Assembly (NCBI RefSeq): GCF_051020765.1
Contig: NW_027469121.1
Coordinates: 558,001-622,000, forward strand
From: Lasioglossum baleicum
Taxonomy: Eukaryota > Arthropoda > Insecta > Hymenoptera > Halictidae
DNA: 64,000 nt
Direction: 5' to 3'
Numbering within the stretch: position 1 is the first letter of the stretch; every line of letters begins with the position of its first letter. This document shows, one piece after another, positions 1 through 9,505 of the stretch. Under the pieces are notes generated by a model that searched no databases, was not told where the DNA came from, and saw only the letters and a list, made by a program, of their open reading frames with translations. Position numbers and translations under genes: made by a program.

Positions 1-1880
1 GGAGTGGTCTTTCGTGCCGAGACAGCCGCGGGCTGTCATATGCACTAGGACAACCGATATTGCTATGATGCAGTCAAGAAGAGAACGTCCGACGCGGTTA
101 CAAGAAGTGTCCCGACAAGAATCGCACGCGAGAGGATGCAACGAGAACGGTGAGTTTACAGGATTCAGCAATTATACAAGATATTATACGACTCACCGCA
201 ATGTTGTATTAACGCCTAATAATATTGTTGCAGCAGGAACTGGCGGTACTGACAGTAGGTGTCGTACATCGGATCTTCTATACAGATGTCCTCGAGGTGG
301 GGAAGATCTGGCAGAGTTGCTGCTGCTCGGTTCGGGACGACGTTAGTGGCCTTGGATGCTGGCCGCAAGACGACACGTTGATGAGCTGGCAGAGGAACGT
401 CACGGATGATTCGGCAACGGACCCTGGGAACGATGATCGTGTCTCGGCTGTCGTCGTCGTCGGCTATGTCGATCACCTCTGGACAATCGACCGGATGTAG
501 AACTGGCGTCGGAGCTCGCGAGAGGTCCGCGTGGTTGACCTCTTTAGGAGGGTTGCAAGGGCAACCGTATACAGAAACGTAATCGGACGCGTCACACGGA
601 ATGTGCTCGGTGGTTCCCAGAAGTTCTGTCCACTCGGTAGTGGCAATGATTTGATCGAGCACCGCTTTATTTCTCAACGCGCGTCTCAATTTAGCAAGTT
701 GATACTTGCGTCCCGCTCGACGTGGGCGTCGCATGGGTAAGGAATAGTAATGATGGAATATTAATAATATAATGAAAATGAACTTCCACTTGTTATTAAC
801 CTTTTTGGTAGTTAACTCGCTTCACGTCTATAGTGGCGGCTCAGCGTTTCCACTGCGCTCTTTAGACCAATTCTAGACGTGGCACGAGAACTTCTCTATG
901 ACTCGCTTCAAATTCCTTATTGGCGGCTCAGCGTTTCCACTGCGCACTTTAGACCAAGTCCGGATATGTCACGAGTTTAATATATTCGATGCAAGAACTG
1001 AATTGGAAGATGGTGTTGAACTAACACAAGAATAACAAGATCGAAGCACTGGTATAACAACGATATATTAAATAAGAACTCGTAAGTACACTGGTATACA
1101 ATATGTAAGTAGTATTATAATAGGAGTAGTAATTGGATTAATGAATAATGGATATTGTAATATGTTATAGGAATAACGTATGAGAATTAGGACTTGAGTT
1201 GAGTTGAGTTAGAGTTGGAATTGGAATTGGAATTAGGAGTGAAGGATCGACACACTTCACTTTCGCGGAGCTAGACTGAACACGTCTGCTCTTGAAGCCG
1301 GACTGGCGGCTGAGGCCAGGTAGGCACGTCTGTGCGAGTCGCTGGCTGAAGGCGGACTGCTCGAGTCGCGAGATGGAGGCGGACTGCTGCAAGTGTCCGC
1401 TCTGCCTTGCCTCCTTCGTTCGGAGTGGGGATAGCTGACGCTGCAGTCTCTTTGTTCTTCAGTCGTCGGAGTGGGAGAACCGCTGACGCAGCAGCGTCTT
1501 CGCTCCCGGGGACTGCACGTGCATTTCTGCTGACGCTGCAGTCTCGTGGCTGTCCTATTGCCCTCTACGAGCGTGGGACTGCTGATGCAGCAGTCTTTGG
1601 ACTTCTCGTCGTTTCTAGAAGCTTCCAGATGCTTCCAGAGTGATGCAATACTTTATTGCATTATGTGTCGTGGTGATGGGTTGAAACTGAGGTAAGGTGT
1701 TGATCGAGGTGAAGTTATGGTGATGGGTAGAGACGGAGATAAGGATTAGAACAATCGAATATATGAGATCTTAATATTATGTTCTTATTTCTAGGGGACG
1801 GTGTATGGATCTTATGCAGATCAGACCTTGTATACATAGTGTGTGTACAAGGCCAACGTCGTACATCGGACGACGTAACA
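1..1880 (-). repeat. LTR of element A (5' LTR or solo LTR), U5 end cut by window edge
   Basis: This is a minus-oriented LTR. Its U3 end (TGTTACG on the minus strand) is at 1880, and about 95 bp of its U5 end lie left of the window by comparison with the element 6 LTR. The right flank (1881) is the interior of element 1's 5' LTR, so element A inserted there. The flanking CTCC at 1881-1884 is the expected duplication, but its partner is outside the window. If A is full length, its internal region is to the left; a solo LTR is equally possible. The heat-shock array lies at 1603-1635. Confidence 0.88.
216..734 (-). CDS. LTR-internal ORF172, element A copy
   Basis: A 172-codon ORF in the sense direction of the LTR; I recognise no family. 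Residues 1-24 are strongly basic (RRPRRAGRK, KLRR), like a nuclear-localisation or nucleic-acid-binding segment. Residues 85-98 read PEVIDIADDDDSRD, a hydrophobic patch followed by acids that resembles a SUMO-interacting motif. Cys-rich spots are at 58-60 (CPC), and the C-terminus is Tyr/Gln-rich. This copy has Asp27, Cys84 and Arg111. A role in nucleus or transcription control is only a guess from composition. The complementary frame is partly open but carries a TAG here. Confidence 0.6.
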   Translation of the reverse strand: MRRPRRAGRKYQLAKLRRALRNKAVLDQIIATTEWTELLGTTEHIPCDASDYVSVYGCPCNPPKEVNHADLSRAPTPVLHPVDCPEVIDIADDDDSRDTIIVPRVRCRIIRDVPLPAHQRVVLRPASKATNVVPNRAAATLPDLPHLEDICIEDPMYDTYCQYRQFLLQQYY

Positions 1881-3425
1881 CTCCCACTCCGACGACTGAA
1901 GAACAAAGAGACTGCAGCGTCAGCTATCCCCACTCCGACCGAAGGAGGCAAGGCAGAGCGGACGCTTGCATCAGTCCGCCTTCAGCCAGCGACTCGCACA
2001 GACGTGCCTACCTGGCCTCAGCCGCCAGTCCGGCTTCAAGAGCAGACGTGTTCAGTCTAGCTCCGCGAAAGTGAAGTGTGTCGATCCTTCACTCCTAATT
2101 CCAATTCCAATTCCAACTCTAACTCAACTCAACTCAAGTCCTAATTCTCATACATTATTCCTATAACATATTACAATATCCATTATTCATTAATCCAATT
2201 ACTACTCCTATTATAATACTACTTACATATTGTATACCAGTGTACTTACCAGTTCTTATTTAATATATCGTTGTTATACCAGTGCTTCGATCTTGTTATT
2301 CTTGTGTTAGTTCAACACCATCTTCCAATTCAGTTCTTGCATCAAATATATTAAACTCGTGACATATCCGGACTTGGTCTAAAGTGCGCAGTGGAAACGC
2401 TGAGCCGCCAATAAGGAATTTGAAGCGAGTCATAGAGAAGTTCTCGTGCCACGTCTAGAATTGGTCTAAAGAGCGCAGTGGAAACGCTGAGCCGCCACTA
2501 TAGACGTGAAGCGAGTTAACTACCTAAAAGGTTAATAACAAATGGAAGTTCATTTTCATTATATTATTAATATTCCATCATTACTATTCCTTACCCATGC
2601 GACGCCCACGTCGAGCGGGACGCAAGTATCAACTTGCTAAATTGAGACGCGCGTTAAGAAATAAAGCGGTGCTCGAACAAATCATCGCCACTACCGAGTG
2701 GACAGAACTTCTGGGAACCACCGAGCACATTCCGTGTGACGCGTCCGATTACGTTTCTGTATACGGTTGCCCTTGCAACCCTCCTAAAGAGGTCAACCAC
2801 GCGGACCTCTCGCGAGCTCCGACGCCAGTTCTACATCCGGTCGATTGTCCAGAGGTGATCGACATAGCCGACGACGACGACAGCCGAGACACGATCATCG
2901 TTCCCAGGGTCCGTTGCCGAATCATCCGTGACGTTCCTCTGCCAGCTCATCAACGTGTCGTCTTGCGGCCAGCATCCAAGGCCACTAACGTCGTCCCGAA
3001 CCGAGCAGCAGCAACTCTGCCAGATCTTCCCCACCTCGAGGACATCTGTATAGAAGATCCGATGTACGACACCTACTGTCAGTACCGCCAGTTCCTGCTG
3101 CAACAATATTATTAGGCGTTAATACAACATTGCGGTGAGTCGTATAATATCTTGTATAATTGTTGAATCCTGTAAACTCACCGTTCTCGTTGCATCCTCT
3201 CGCGCGCGATTCTTGTCGGGACACTCCTTATAACCGCGTCGGACGTTCTTTTCTTGACTGCATCCATAGCAATATCGGTTGTCCTAGTGCATATGACAGC
3301 CCGCGGCTGTCTCGGCACGAAAGACCACTCCTCATTTTAATCATAATATCTCAACCGTCCGTCTGTCACTGTTCTCTTTTCTCTCTCCTGGTACCTGTAA
3401 CAAAAACACAGTGACGGACGTGACA
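1881..3425 (+). repeat. Element 1 5' LTR, U3 start displaced by element A
   Basis: A plus-oriented LTR lacking its first 402 bp. The visible length, 1545 bp, equals exactly the corresponding part of element 1's 3' LTR (17426-18970). The start is therefore best explained by element A's insertion, with the missing part left of the window, rather than by deletion. It ends in GTGACA directly before the AATT spacer and primer-binding site. The heat-shock array is in the missing part. Confidence 0.88.
2597..3115 (+). CDS. LTR-internal ORF172, element 1 5' LTR copy
   Basis: Full 172 codons with Glu27, Cys84, Val102, Arg111 and Asp158, the same protein as in element 1's 3' LTR. The ATG follows CTTACCC. 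The ORF would lie in the 5' leader of any transcript starting upstream in the LTR, so gag expression would need reinitiation, splicing or a different start site. Confidence 0.6.
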   Translation: MRRPRRAGRKYQLAKLRRALRNKAVLEQIIATTEWTELLGTTEHIPCDASDYVSVYGCPCNPPKEVNHADLSRAPTPVLHPVDCPEVIDIADDDDSRDTIIVPRVRCRIIRDVPLPAHQRVVLRPASKATNVVPNRAAATLPDLPHLEDICIEDPMYDTYCQYRQFLLQQYY

Positions 3426-3429
3426 AATT

Positions 3430-3441
3430 TGGCGCAGTCGG
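3430..3441 (+). other. Primer-binding site, element 1 (tRNA-Ser type)
   Basis: TGGCGCAGTCGG begins 4 nt (AATT) after the LTR end. It is complementary to a 3' end CCGACTGCGCCA, which fits insect tRNA-Ser (from general knowledge of 17.6/297-type elements). It fixes the LTR boundary and the element's orientation. Confidence 0.85.
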
Positions 3442-3538
3442 TAGGACATCGAAGTGGTCGCCGATATTTGCATTAATAAGCCCCGACGCGTGTCAGAGCG
3501 AAGTTCACATTTCTTAAATCCCATTTATATCTTTCAAA

Positions 3539-4897
3539 ATGTCTCGCCCAATCACGCGATCTCAAAAGGATCTCCGAGCAGATCCTAACGCAGACCTTCC
3601 TCCAATGACCGAGGAAGAGCTACTCCTATACGCACAAGACCTCGCCCGTAGAGAGCAATATCTCAAAGAAGAAACTGATTTTATTGCCAAATTGCGTCTC
3701 AAATATGAAGAAGACGCACAAAACCAAAAGAATATGCTCGACGAAATACGAAAAGAGCTTCGCAACATCCAAATCACGAGTCAAACCCTACGTCAACAAT
3801 CGCCTACACCAGGCCCTAGTAACGTCTCTAATATGCGGGAACCTTCACCGCCAGAGCCACGCGAAATCCCACAGTATGAACCTACTGGCAATTTCGCTCT
3901 AAAACAAGCCGCCGAGCTTGTCCCTAGATTCGACGGAACTTCGTCTTCCGTCCTACAATTCATACGTGCATGCAAACGCGCGCGTGACACCGTACCGGCC
4001 ACTGCAGAGCGTGCCCTCACAAAATTGCTCTGCAATAAACTCCACGATCGTGCTTATGCCGCTATAGAAGGCCAGCACATATTCACAATTTCTGCACTAT
4101 GCGAGAAATTACGAACAGTACTGGGCCCATACAAATTCGTTGACCAGTACCGTGGCGATCTCGCGAGTGTACTCCAAGCTCCAAACGAGCACATCTTAGA
4201 CTTCATCAATCGCGTTAAAGACCTTCGAACCGCGATTCAAGATGCCACAGATATTGGCCTTGATTACGAAGAACTAGATCGCTTCGTAGTAGATTGTTTT
4301 CTACGAGGTCTCCTTCCCCAGCTGCGTGCCGAAGTGCTTCATTGCCCTTCGCGAAATCCTGCCACTGTTTTCGAAGCAGCCATCTCTGCTTACAGGCAGT
4401 ATGAGTCAGACCAGACTCGTCGACGAGAATTGATCCGCGAAGAAAAACGAGTCAGCTTCTCTGATAACCGGCCGTATCGCCCGCGTTCCACGTACGAGTC
4501 CGCTCGTGACATTCCAGAGCGAACTCAAGAACGCCGCGATAACAGACCGGACTCGTCTCAGCAGTCCTCAAGAAACTTAAACCGGGACTCTTATCGCTCC
4601 CCGACGCCGCAACGGCGATGGGAAAATAATCCTCGCGGCCAAAACACGTACCGCGATGGTCGCACAGATCGCCCCTCAAGCCCTAACAAATTTTGCAACT
4701 ATTGCAAAGTCCCCGGGCACGATATTCACGAGTGCCGTAAGCGCGCTTTTAATAATAATAGGAGGTCGGGAAACGAGTCCGGCCTCCCGACCGAAGCCAA
4801 CCCAAGGCGGGAGGCCGCATCTTCAACTCAAACTACAGCCCGCACCCAAACAGCTATCCGGACGAACGACCCGTCCGACGATTCGTCTCAGCAGTAA
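3539..4897 (+). CDS. gag: Gag polyprotein, element 1
   Basis: A 452-aa structural polyprotein expected to assemble the cytoplasmic virus-like particle and bind genomic RNA. Residues about 22-75 are charged and heptad-like (probable coiled coil). Residues about 85-115 are Pro-rich. Residues about 125-310 are a capsid-like helical region that starts with an LVPRFDGTSSS-type segment as in Ty3/gypsy Gags. An Arg/Ser-rich stretch precedes one CCHC zinc knuckle (Cys386, Cys389, His394, Cys399). The ATG is about 110 nt after the LTR and matches the start in every other copy. The stop is TAA at 4895-4897, and a -1 frame runs under its last 45 codons. The frame is intact. Confidence 0.9.
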   Translation: MSRPITRSQKDLRADPNADLPPMTEEELLLYAQDLARREQYLKEETDFIAKLRLKYEEDAQNQKNMLDEIRKELRNIQITSQTLRQQSPTPGPSNVSNMREPSPPEPREIPQYEPTGNFALKQAAELVPRFDGTSSSVLQFIRACKRARDTVPATAERALTKLLCNKLHDRAYAAIEGQHIFTISALCEKLRTVLGPYKFVDQYRGDLASVLQAPNEHILDFINRVKDLRTAIQDATDIGLDYEELDRFVVDCFLRGLLPQLRAEVLHCPSRNPATVFEAAISAYRQYESDQTRRRELIREEKRVSFSDNRPYRPRSTYESARDIPERTQERRDNRPDSSQQSSRNLNRDSYRSPTPQRRWENNPRGQNTYRDGRTDRPSSPNKFCNYCKVPGHDIHECRKRAFNNNRRSGNESGLPTEANPRREAASSTQTTARTQTAIRTNDPSDDSSQQ

Positions 4898-6786
4898 ATC
4901 TTGCTGCAGACTCACCAATTCCGCGCGTAAAAATCTCCGCCCCTCAATTACAAAAGAAGTGTGAATTTTTGCTAGACACGGGTTCGGAGATCAATTTAAT
5001 TCGTGCGACAAGTCTAGAACCAAATCTACCTATAGATCATACGAACACTATAGAAGTCCAAGGAATAACCGAGGGATCCATTCCAACTCTCGGTCAAATT
5101 AAAATACACTTACAGGGTCAAAACCCTATTGAATTTCATGTCTTGGAAGAAAACTTCCCAATTAACATCGACGGAATCCTCGGTTCTCCCTTCTTCAGAA
5201 CAGGAGCCGAGATCTCCTTTGCGAATGAATACATAATGATAGGAAACATCCGGGTTCCCTTCTCGAACCCTTGCGCGCCCACGGCTGAGACTCGCGATAA
5301 ATTGGCAGCAGAGGTTATTTCAATGCCTTCGTCTATGACCAACGATCTCGTTAAAACTCCGGCCGCCAAGCGTGAGGAACATTCGGCAAGGAACGTTCGA
5401 GTGTCTTCCTCAAATCCTCGTGCACCCGCGGTCAGACCTTGCAGAGCTCCGGTGACGGAGGTTATTTCAATGCCTCCTCGGGATTCGATCGAGTACTCCC
5501 TAGAGAAAAACGCCGTGAAAAGCCGGCCGGAATCGAAGGAGACTCGAGAGATATCGGAGTACACTGCGAGAAGTCAGATCGTGGAGCGTGAGGATCGAGT
5601 CCGAACAAAGACTCCTCCGAACTCCGAAGAATTCGTCCTCGAACCTCGTACCGTTGCGTGCATAGCGGTCGACGTTGAAGGACCTAAACAGGGATATATC
5701 CGCCGTGTTAATGTAGCGCCGGATGTATTCCTGGGTGACTGCGTTGTCACCAATCGTAAAGGCAAAGCGAGCCTCCGGTGCTTTAACACCTCGTCGGAAA
5801 GAGTTTCATTTCGATTGCCCCCATTGGAGATGGAAGAAATCGAGTCGTACTCTTCCGACCTTTCTACTTCCGGGTACTATCCCGACGTATTCGGTAACCA
5901 TCCCGACCTTTCTAATTCCGGGAACCATCCCGACGTATTCGGTAACCATCCCGACCTTTCTAATTCCGGGAACCATCCCGACGTATTCGGTAACCATCCC
6001 GACCTTTCTAATTCCGGGAACCATCCCGACGTATTCGGTGACCATCCCGACCATTCTACTTCCGGGTATCATCCCGACGCATTCGGTAACCATCCCGACA
6101 TTACTAACTCCGGTAACCAGCCCGATTCTTATACTAACTCCGGTAACCAGCCCGATCATTATACTAACTCCGGTAACCAGCCCGATTCTCATACTGACTC
6201 CGGTAACCAGCCCGATTCTCATACTAACTCCGGTAACCAGCCCGATTCTTATTCTAACTCCGGTAACCAGCCCGATCCTTATTCTAACTCCGGTAACCAG
6301 CCCGATCAATTCCAAGACCAACTCCATTCCTACGACAATCAAAGATCTTCAAGACCCATATGTAAGCAGGTCTGTTCTATATTGCACAATAAATCCAGCG
6401 ACAGTTCTAAACCAGAGAAGGATATCAAAGCCTCCAAAGTAAAAGAACTTCATAACTTACTTCGAAATCATATCTTTGATGATCCACAGAAACTCGATTC
6501 CTTTCAACTTCCATCTGCACGTTGCCATGCGAAGCGAAACGAATACGATAAAATTAATCTCTGCGCTACAGCGAAATACGCGTCAGCAAGAAAGAAATAT
6601 AAATCCGAGTACCCTCGCGATAACGGATACCCCTACCAGATTAAACGAGCGAAATACGAAACCTCTGGTCAGCAAAACCTCCTTCCACCACTGGAAGATC
6701 AGCATATCACATCGCAACACCGCTCCTCCGAAGCAGCAATCGCCTCAGAAGACCGTCAGTCCTTAGACACACACGAAACTGTAATC
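4762..6786 (+). CDS. pro: Protease plus minisatellite-encoded linker (pro; pol replaced), element 1
   Basis: This -1 frame is reached by frameshifting from gag. It encodes a retropepsin: LLDTGSEINLI at about 4969-5001 holds the catalytic DTG, and ILGSPFF at about 5177 the second conserved element. Residues from about 5630 to 5850 match in style the spacer that precedes reverse transcriptase in gypsy elements (EPRTVACIAV, VVTNRKGKA). Where reverse transcriptase should start, the frame enters an Asn-His-Pro-Asp minisatellite and then a basic segment ending NLLPPLED. It continues without a stop into env at 6787. Reverse transcriptase, RNase H and integrase are absent. The protease should process Gag; the linker's role is unknown. 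Confidence 0.8.
4768..4816 (+). promoter_or_regulatory. -1 ribosomal frameshift signal between gag and pro, element 1
   Basis: GGGAAAC (4768-4774) is in gag phase G GGA AAC, a canonical X XXY YYZ slippery heptamer. After a 6-nt spacer comes a perfect 9-bp stem, GGCCTCCCG (4781-4789) with CGGGAGGCC (4808-4816), and an 18-nt loop. The -1 frame opens at 4762, just after four consecutive stop codons (4750-4761), and leads straight into the protease. Slippage must therefore occur here or later, which fits well. Confidence 0.85.
5859..6309 (+). repeat. In-frame coding minisatellite, element 1
   Basis: Five 48-bp units (HPDVFGNHPDLSNSGN type) are followed by about seven 30-bp units (GNQPDSYTNS type). 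Both lengths are multiples of three, so the reading frame survives copy-number change. The array sits exactly where the reverse transcriptase domain is missing. Confidence 0.9.
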
Positions 6787-7472
6787 ATGCAATCGATCCA
6801 AGTTGCCATCTTACTCTCTATAGCCACGCGAGTGTACACCCTCATCGGATACGATTGTGGAGGATCTACACTGAACACGACAACGTTCTCCATCATCGAT
6901 ATTCCTGATTGCGAGCCTGAAGAAATCAAGCCCACGGAGGACTCAGTAAAAATCCAATTGCTACAACTAGCAGAGTTTACTCAGACGAGAGTAATCCAGT
7001 GCCACATAGAAATCGACCGCACGATATTCTATTGTGGCATGCACTCACATGTTTCCATCGTCACGAACGGACGACAGGAATATTTACTGGCAACCACCAG
7101 TGAAACCTGTTCCGAGTTGCAGAAGACCGGAACAATCCTCATCACTCCGACCGCCCAGGTCACGGGAGTCCAACCCAATTCTACTACATCCCGCAGCCTC
7201 ACATTGGCGGGAGAACTTCAAAACAACGGGCAATGCGCGGGAACAACGTACAACGACCCATTCGGCACTTGGACCAGTGTCGTTGTACAGGCCATTGTTC
7301 GAATAACCCTGAGGGACTACACAGCAACAGTGAAGCTCTCTACAGGTCAGATCCATCTACAGTCAGGACAAATATGCACCTTCACAAAAGGAAGCTGCCT
7401 TGATACGCAAGATGGTCATACATTCTGGGACGTCGTTCCCAACGATTACTGCAAGTTCAATAGCTACGACGT
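6787..7472 (+). pseudogene. env: Chuvirus-like glycoprotein (env), N-terminal part, element 1
   Basis: An ATG at 6787 starts a hydrophobic signal peptide (about 20 residues), followed by a Cys-rich ectodomain. From memory of the family this resembles glycoproteins of chuviruses, which have been captured repeatedly by insect LTR elements; a database search would be needed to confirm it. It is in the same frame as pro and could be made either as a fusion or from a subgenomic mRNA. Element 2 interrupts it at 7472/7473. The rest resumes at 15646 in the same frame, so the break is due only to the insertion (665 codons before it). Confidence 0.72.
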
Positions 7473-9439
7473 TGTCACGTCCGTCACTGTGTTTTTGTTA
7501 CAGGTACCAAGAGAGAGAAAAGGATGGCACTCAAGAACAGTGACAGACGGACGGTGGATATATGACAAGTAATTGAGGAGTGGTCTTTCGTGCCGAGACA
7601 GCCGCGGGCTGTCATATGCACTAGGACAACCGATATTGCTATGGATGCAGTCAAGAAAAGAACGTCCGACGCGGTTACAAGAAGTGTCCCGACAAGAATC
7701 GCGCGCGAGAGGATGCAACGAGAACGGTGAGTTTACAGGATTCAACAATTATACAAGATATTATACGACTCACCGCAATGTTGTATTAACGCCTAATAAT
7801 ATTGTTGCAGCAGGAACTGGCGGTACTGACAGTAGGTGTCGTACATCGGATCTTCTATACAGATGTCCTCGAGGTGGGGAAGATCCGGCAGAGTTGCTGC
7901 TGCTCGGTTCGGGACGACGTTAGTGGCCTTGGATGCTGGCCGCAAGACGACACGTTGATGAGCTGGCAGAGGAACGTCACGGATGATTCGGCAACGGACC
8001 CTGGGAACGATGATCGTGTCTCGGCTGTCGTCGTCGTCGGCTATGTCGATCACCTCTGGACAATCAACCGGATGTAGAACTGGCGTCGGAGCTCGCGAGA
8101 GGTCCGCGTGGTTGACCTCTTTAGGAGGGTTGCAAGGGCAACCGTATACAGAAACGTAATCGGACGCGTCACACGGAATGTGCTCGGTGGTTCCCAGAAG
8201 TTCGGTCCACTCGGTAGTGGCAATGATTTGATCGAGCACCGCTTTATTTCTCAACGCGCGTCTCAATTTAGCAAGTTGATACTTGCGTCCCGCTCGACGT
8301 GGGCGTCGCATGGGTAAGGAATAGTAATGATGGAATATTAATAATATAATGAAAATGAACTTCCACTTGTTATTAACCTTTTTGGTAGTTAACTCGCTTC
8401 ACGTCTATAGTGGCGGCTCAGCGTTTCCATTGCGCACTTTAGACCAATTCTAGACGTGGCACGAGAACTTCTCTATGACTCGCTTCAAATTCCTTATTGG
8501 CGGCTCAGCGTTTCCACTGCGCACTTTAGACCAAGTCCGGATATGTCACGAGTTTAATATATTCGATGCAAGAACTGAATTGGAAGATGGTGTTGAACTA
8601 ACACAAGAATAACAAGATCGAAGCACTGGTATAACAACAATATATTAAATAAGAACTGGTAAGTACACTGGTATACAATATGTAAGTAGTATTATAATAG
8701 GAGTAGTAATTGGATTAATGAATAATGGATATTGTAATATGTTATAGGAATAATGTATGAGAATTAGGACTTGAGTTGAGTTGAGTTAGAGTTGGAATTG
8801 GAATTGGAATTAGGAGTGAAGGATCGACACACTTCACTTTCGCGGAGCTAGACTGAACACGTCTGCTCTTGAAGTCGGAAGAAGCCGGACTGGCGGCTGA
8901 GGCCAGGTAGGCACGTCTGTGCGAGTCGCTGGCTGAAGACGGACTGATGCAAGCGTCCGCTCTGCCTTGCCTCCTTCGTTCGGAGTGGGGATAGCTGACG
9001 CTGCAGTCTCTTTGTTCTTCAGTCGTCGGAGTGGGAGAACCGCTGACGCAGCAGCGTCTTCGCTCCCGGGGACTGCACGTGCATTTCTGCTGACGCTGCA
9101 GTCTCGTGGCTGTCCTATTGCCCTCTACGAGCGTGGGACTGCTGATGCAGCAGTCTTTGGACTTCTCGACGTTTCTAGAAGCTTCCAGATGCTTCCAGAG
9201 TGATGCAATACTTTATTGCATTATGTGTCGTGGTGATGGGTTGAAACTGAGGTAAGGTGTTGATCAAGGTGAAGTTATGGTGATGGGTAGAGACGGAGAT
9301 AAGGATTAGAACAATAGAATAATGAGATCTTAATACTATGCTCTTATGTCTAGGGGACGGTGTGTGGATCTTATGCAGATCAGACCTTGTATACATAGTG
9401 TGTGTACAAGGCCAACGTCGTACATCGGACGACGTAACA
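7473..9439 (-). repeat. Element 2 3' LTR
   Basis: 1967 bp. Its U5 end differs from the other copies: it has an extra GATGGCACTC block near 7525 and reads GGATATATGACAAGTAATTG at about 7555-7574, where the others have a TTGAGATATTATGATT-type stretch. The 5' LTR of this element shares both changes. The heat-shock array is at 9163-9195. Confidence 0.93.
7793..8311 (-). CDS. LTR-internal ORF172, element 2 3' LTR copy
   Basis: 172 codons, open, with Asp27, Cys84, Val102, Arg111 and Asp158, as in element A. The complementary frame is stopped by a TAG. Confidence 0.6.
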   Translation of the reverse strand: MRRPRRAGRKYQLAKLRRALRNKAVLDQIIATTEWTELLGTTEHIPCDASDYVSVYGCPCNPPKEVNHADLSRAPTPVLHPVDCPEVIDIADDDDSRDTIIVPRVRCRIIRDVPLPAHQRVVLRPASKATNVVPNRAAATLPDLPHLEDICIEDPMYDTYCQYRQFLLQQYY

Positions 9440-9483
9440 CCTCCCAACGCGGAAAAGAAATTTCTTACAAGGAAGAAATTTCT
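9440..9483 (-). promoter_or_regulatory. Polypurine tract and adjacent inverted repeat, element 2
   Basis: On the minus strand TTGGGAGG (9447-9440) abuts the LTR start and is the likely plus-strand primer. Just upstream lies an 11-bp perfect inverted repeat, AGAAATTTCTT and AAGAAATTTCT (9456-9466, 9473-9483), with a 6-nt loop. The arms also contain GAA/TTC pairs spaced like heat-shock pentamers. Confidence 0.65.
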
Positions 9484-9505
9484 CGCTCAACACTCGACCT
9501 CACAT

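Noticed and set aside
150..233. Antisense GTGAGT ... TTGTTGCAG pair resembling a short intron in the LTR
   Set aside because: The joined antisense frame meets a stop within a few codons, and the donor match comes from a sequence that is also near-palindromic (ACTCACCG/GGTGAGT). No supporting conservation.
1881..3425. 5' LTR of element 1 as a truncated (deleted) LTR
   Set aside because: The break coincides exactly with the terminus of another LTR, and the rest has the full expected length, so nested insertion is the simpler explanation.
4656..4964. Third-frame ORF across the gag/pro boundary (VAQIAPQAL type)
   Set aside because: It overlaps the zinc knuckle in the wrong frame, has no conserved motif, and the -1 protease frame explains the overlap.
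5806..6342. Complementary and shifted frames through the coding minisatellite (IGLVTGVSM and IPTYSVTIP types)
   Set aside because: They are shadows of the 48-bp and 30-bp repeats, whose length keeps all frames open; the protease frame enters the array from real coding sequence.
7473..9439. LTR blocks as separate small transposons inserted into retroelements
   Set aside because: Each starts TGT and ends ACA, and its U5 end is directly followed by the primer-binding site or its U3 start directly preceded by a purine tract. They also come as matched pairs, so they are LTRs.
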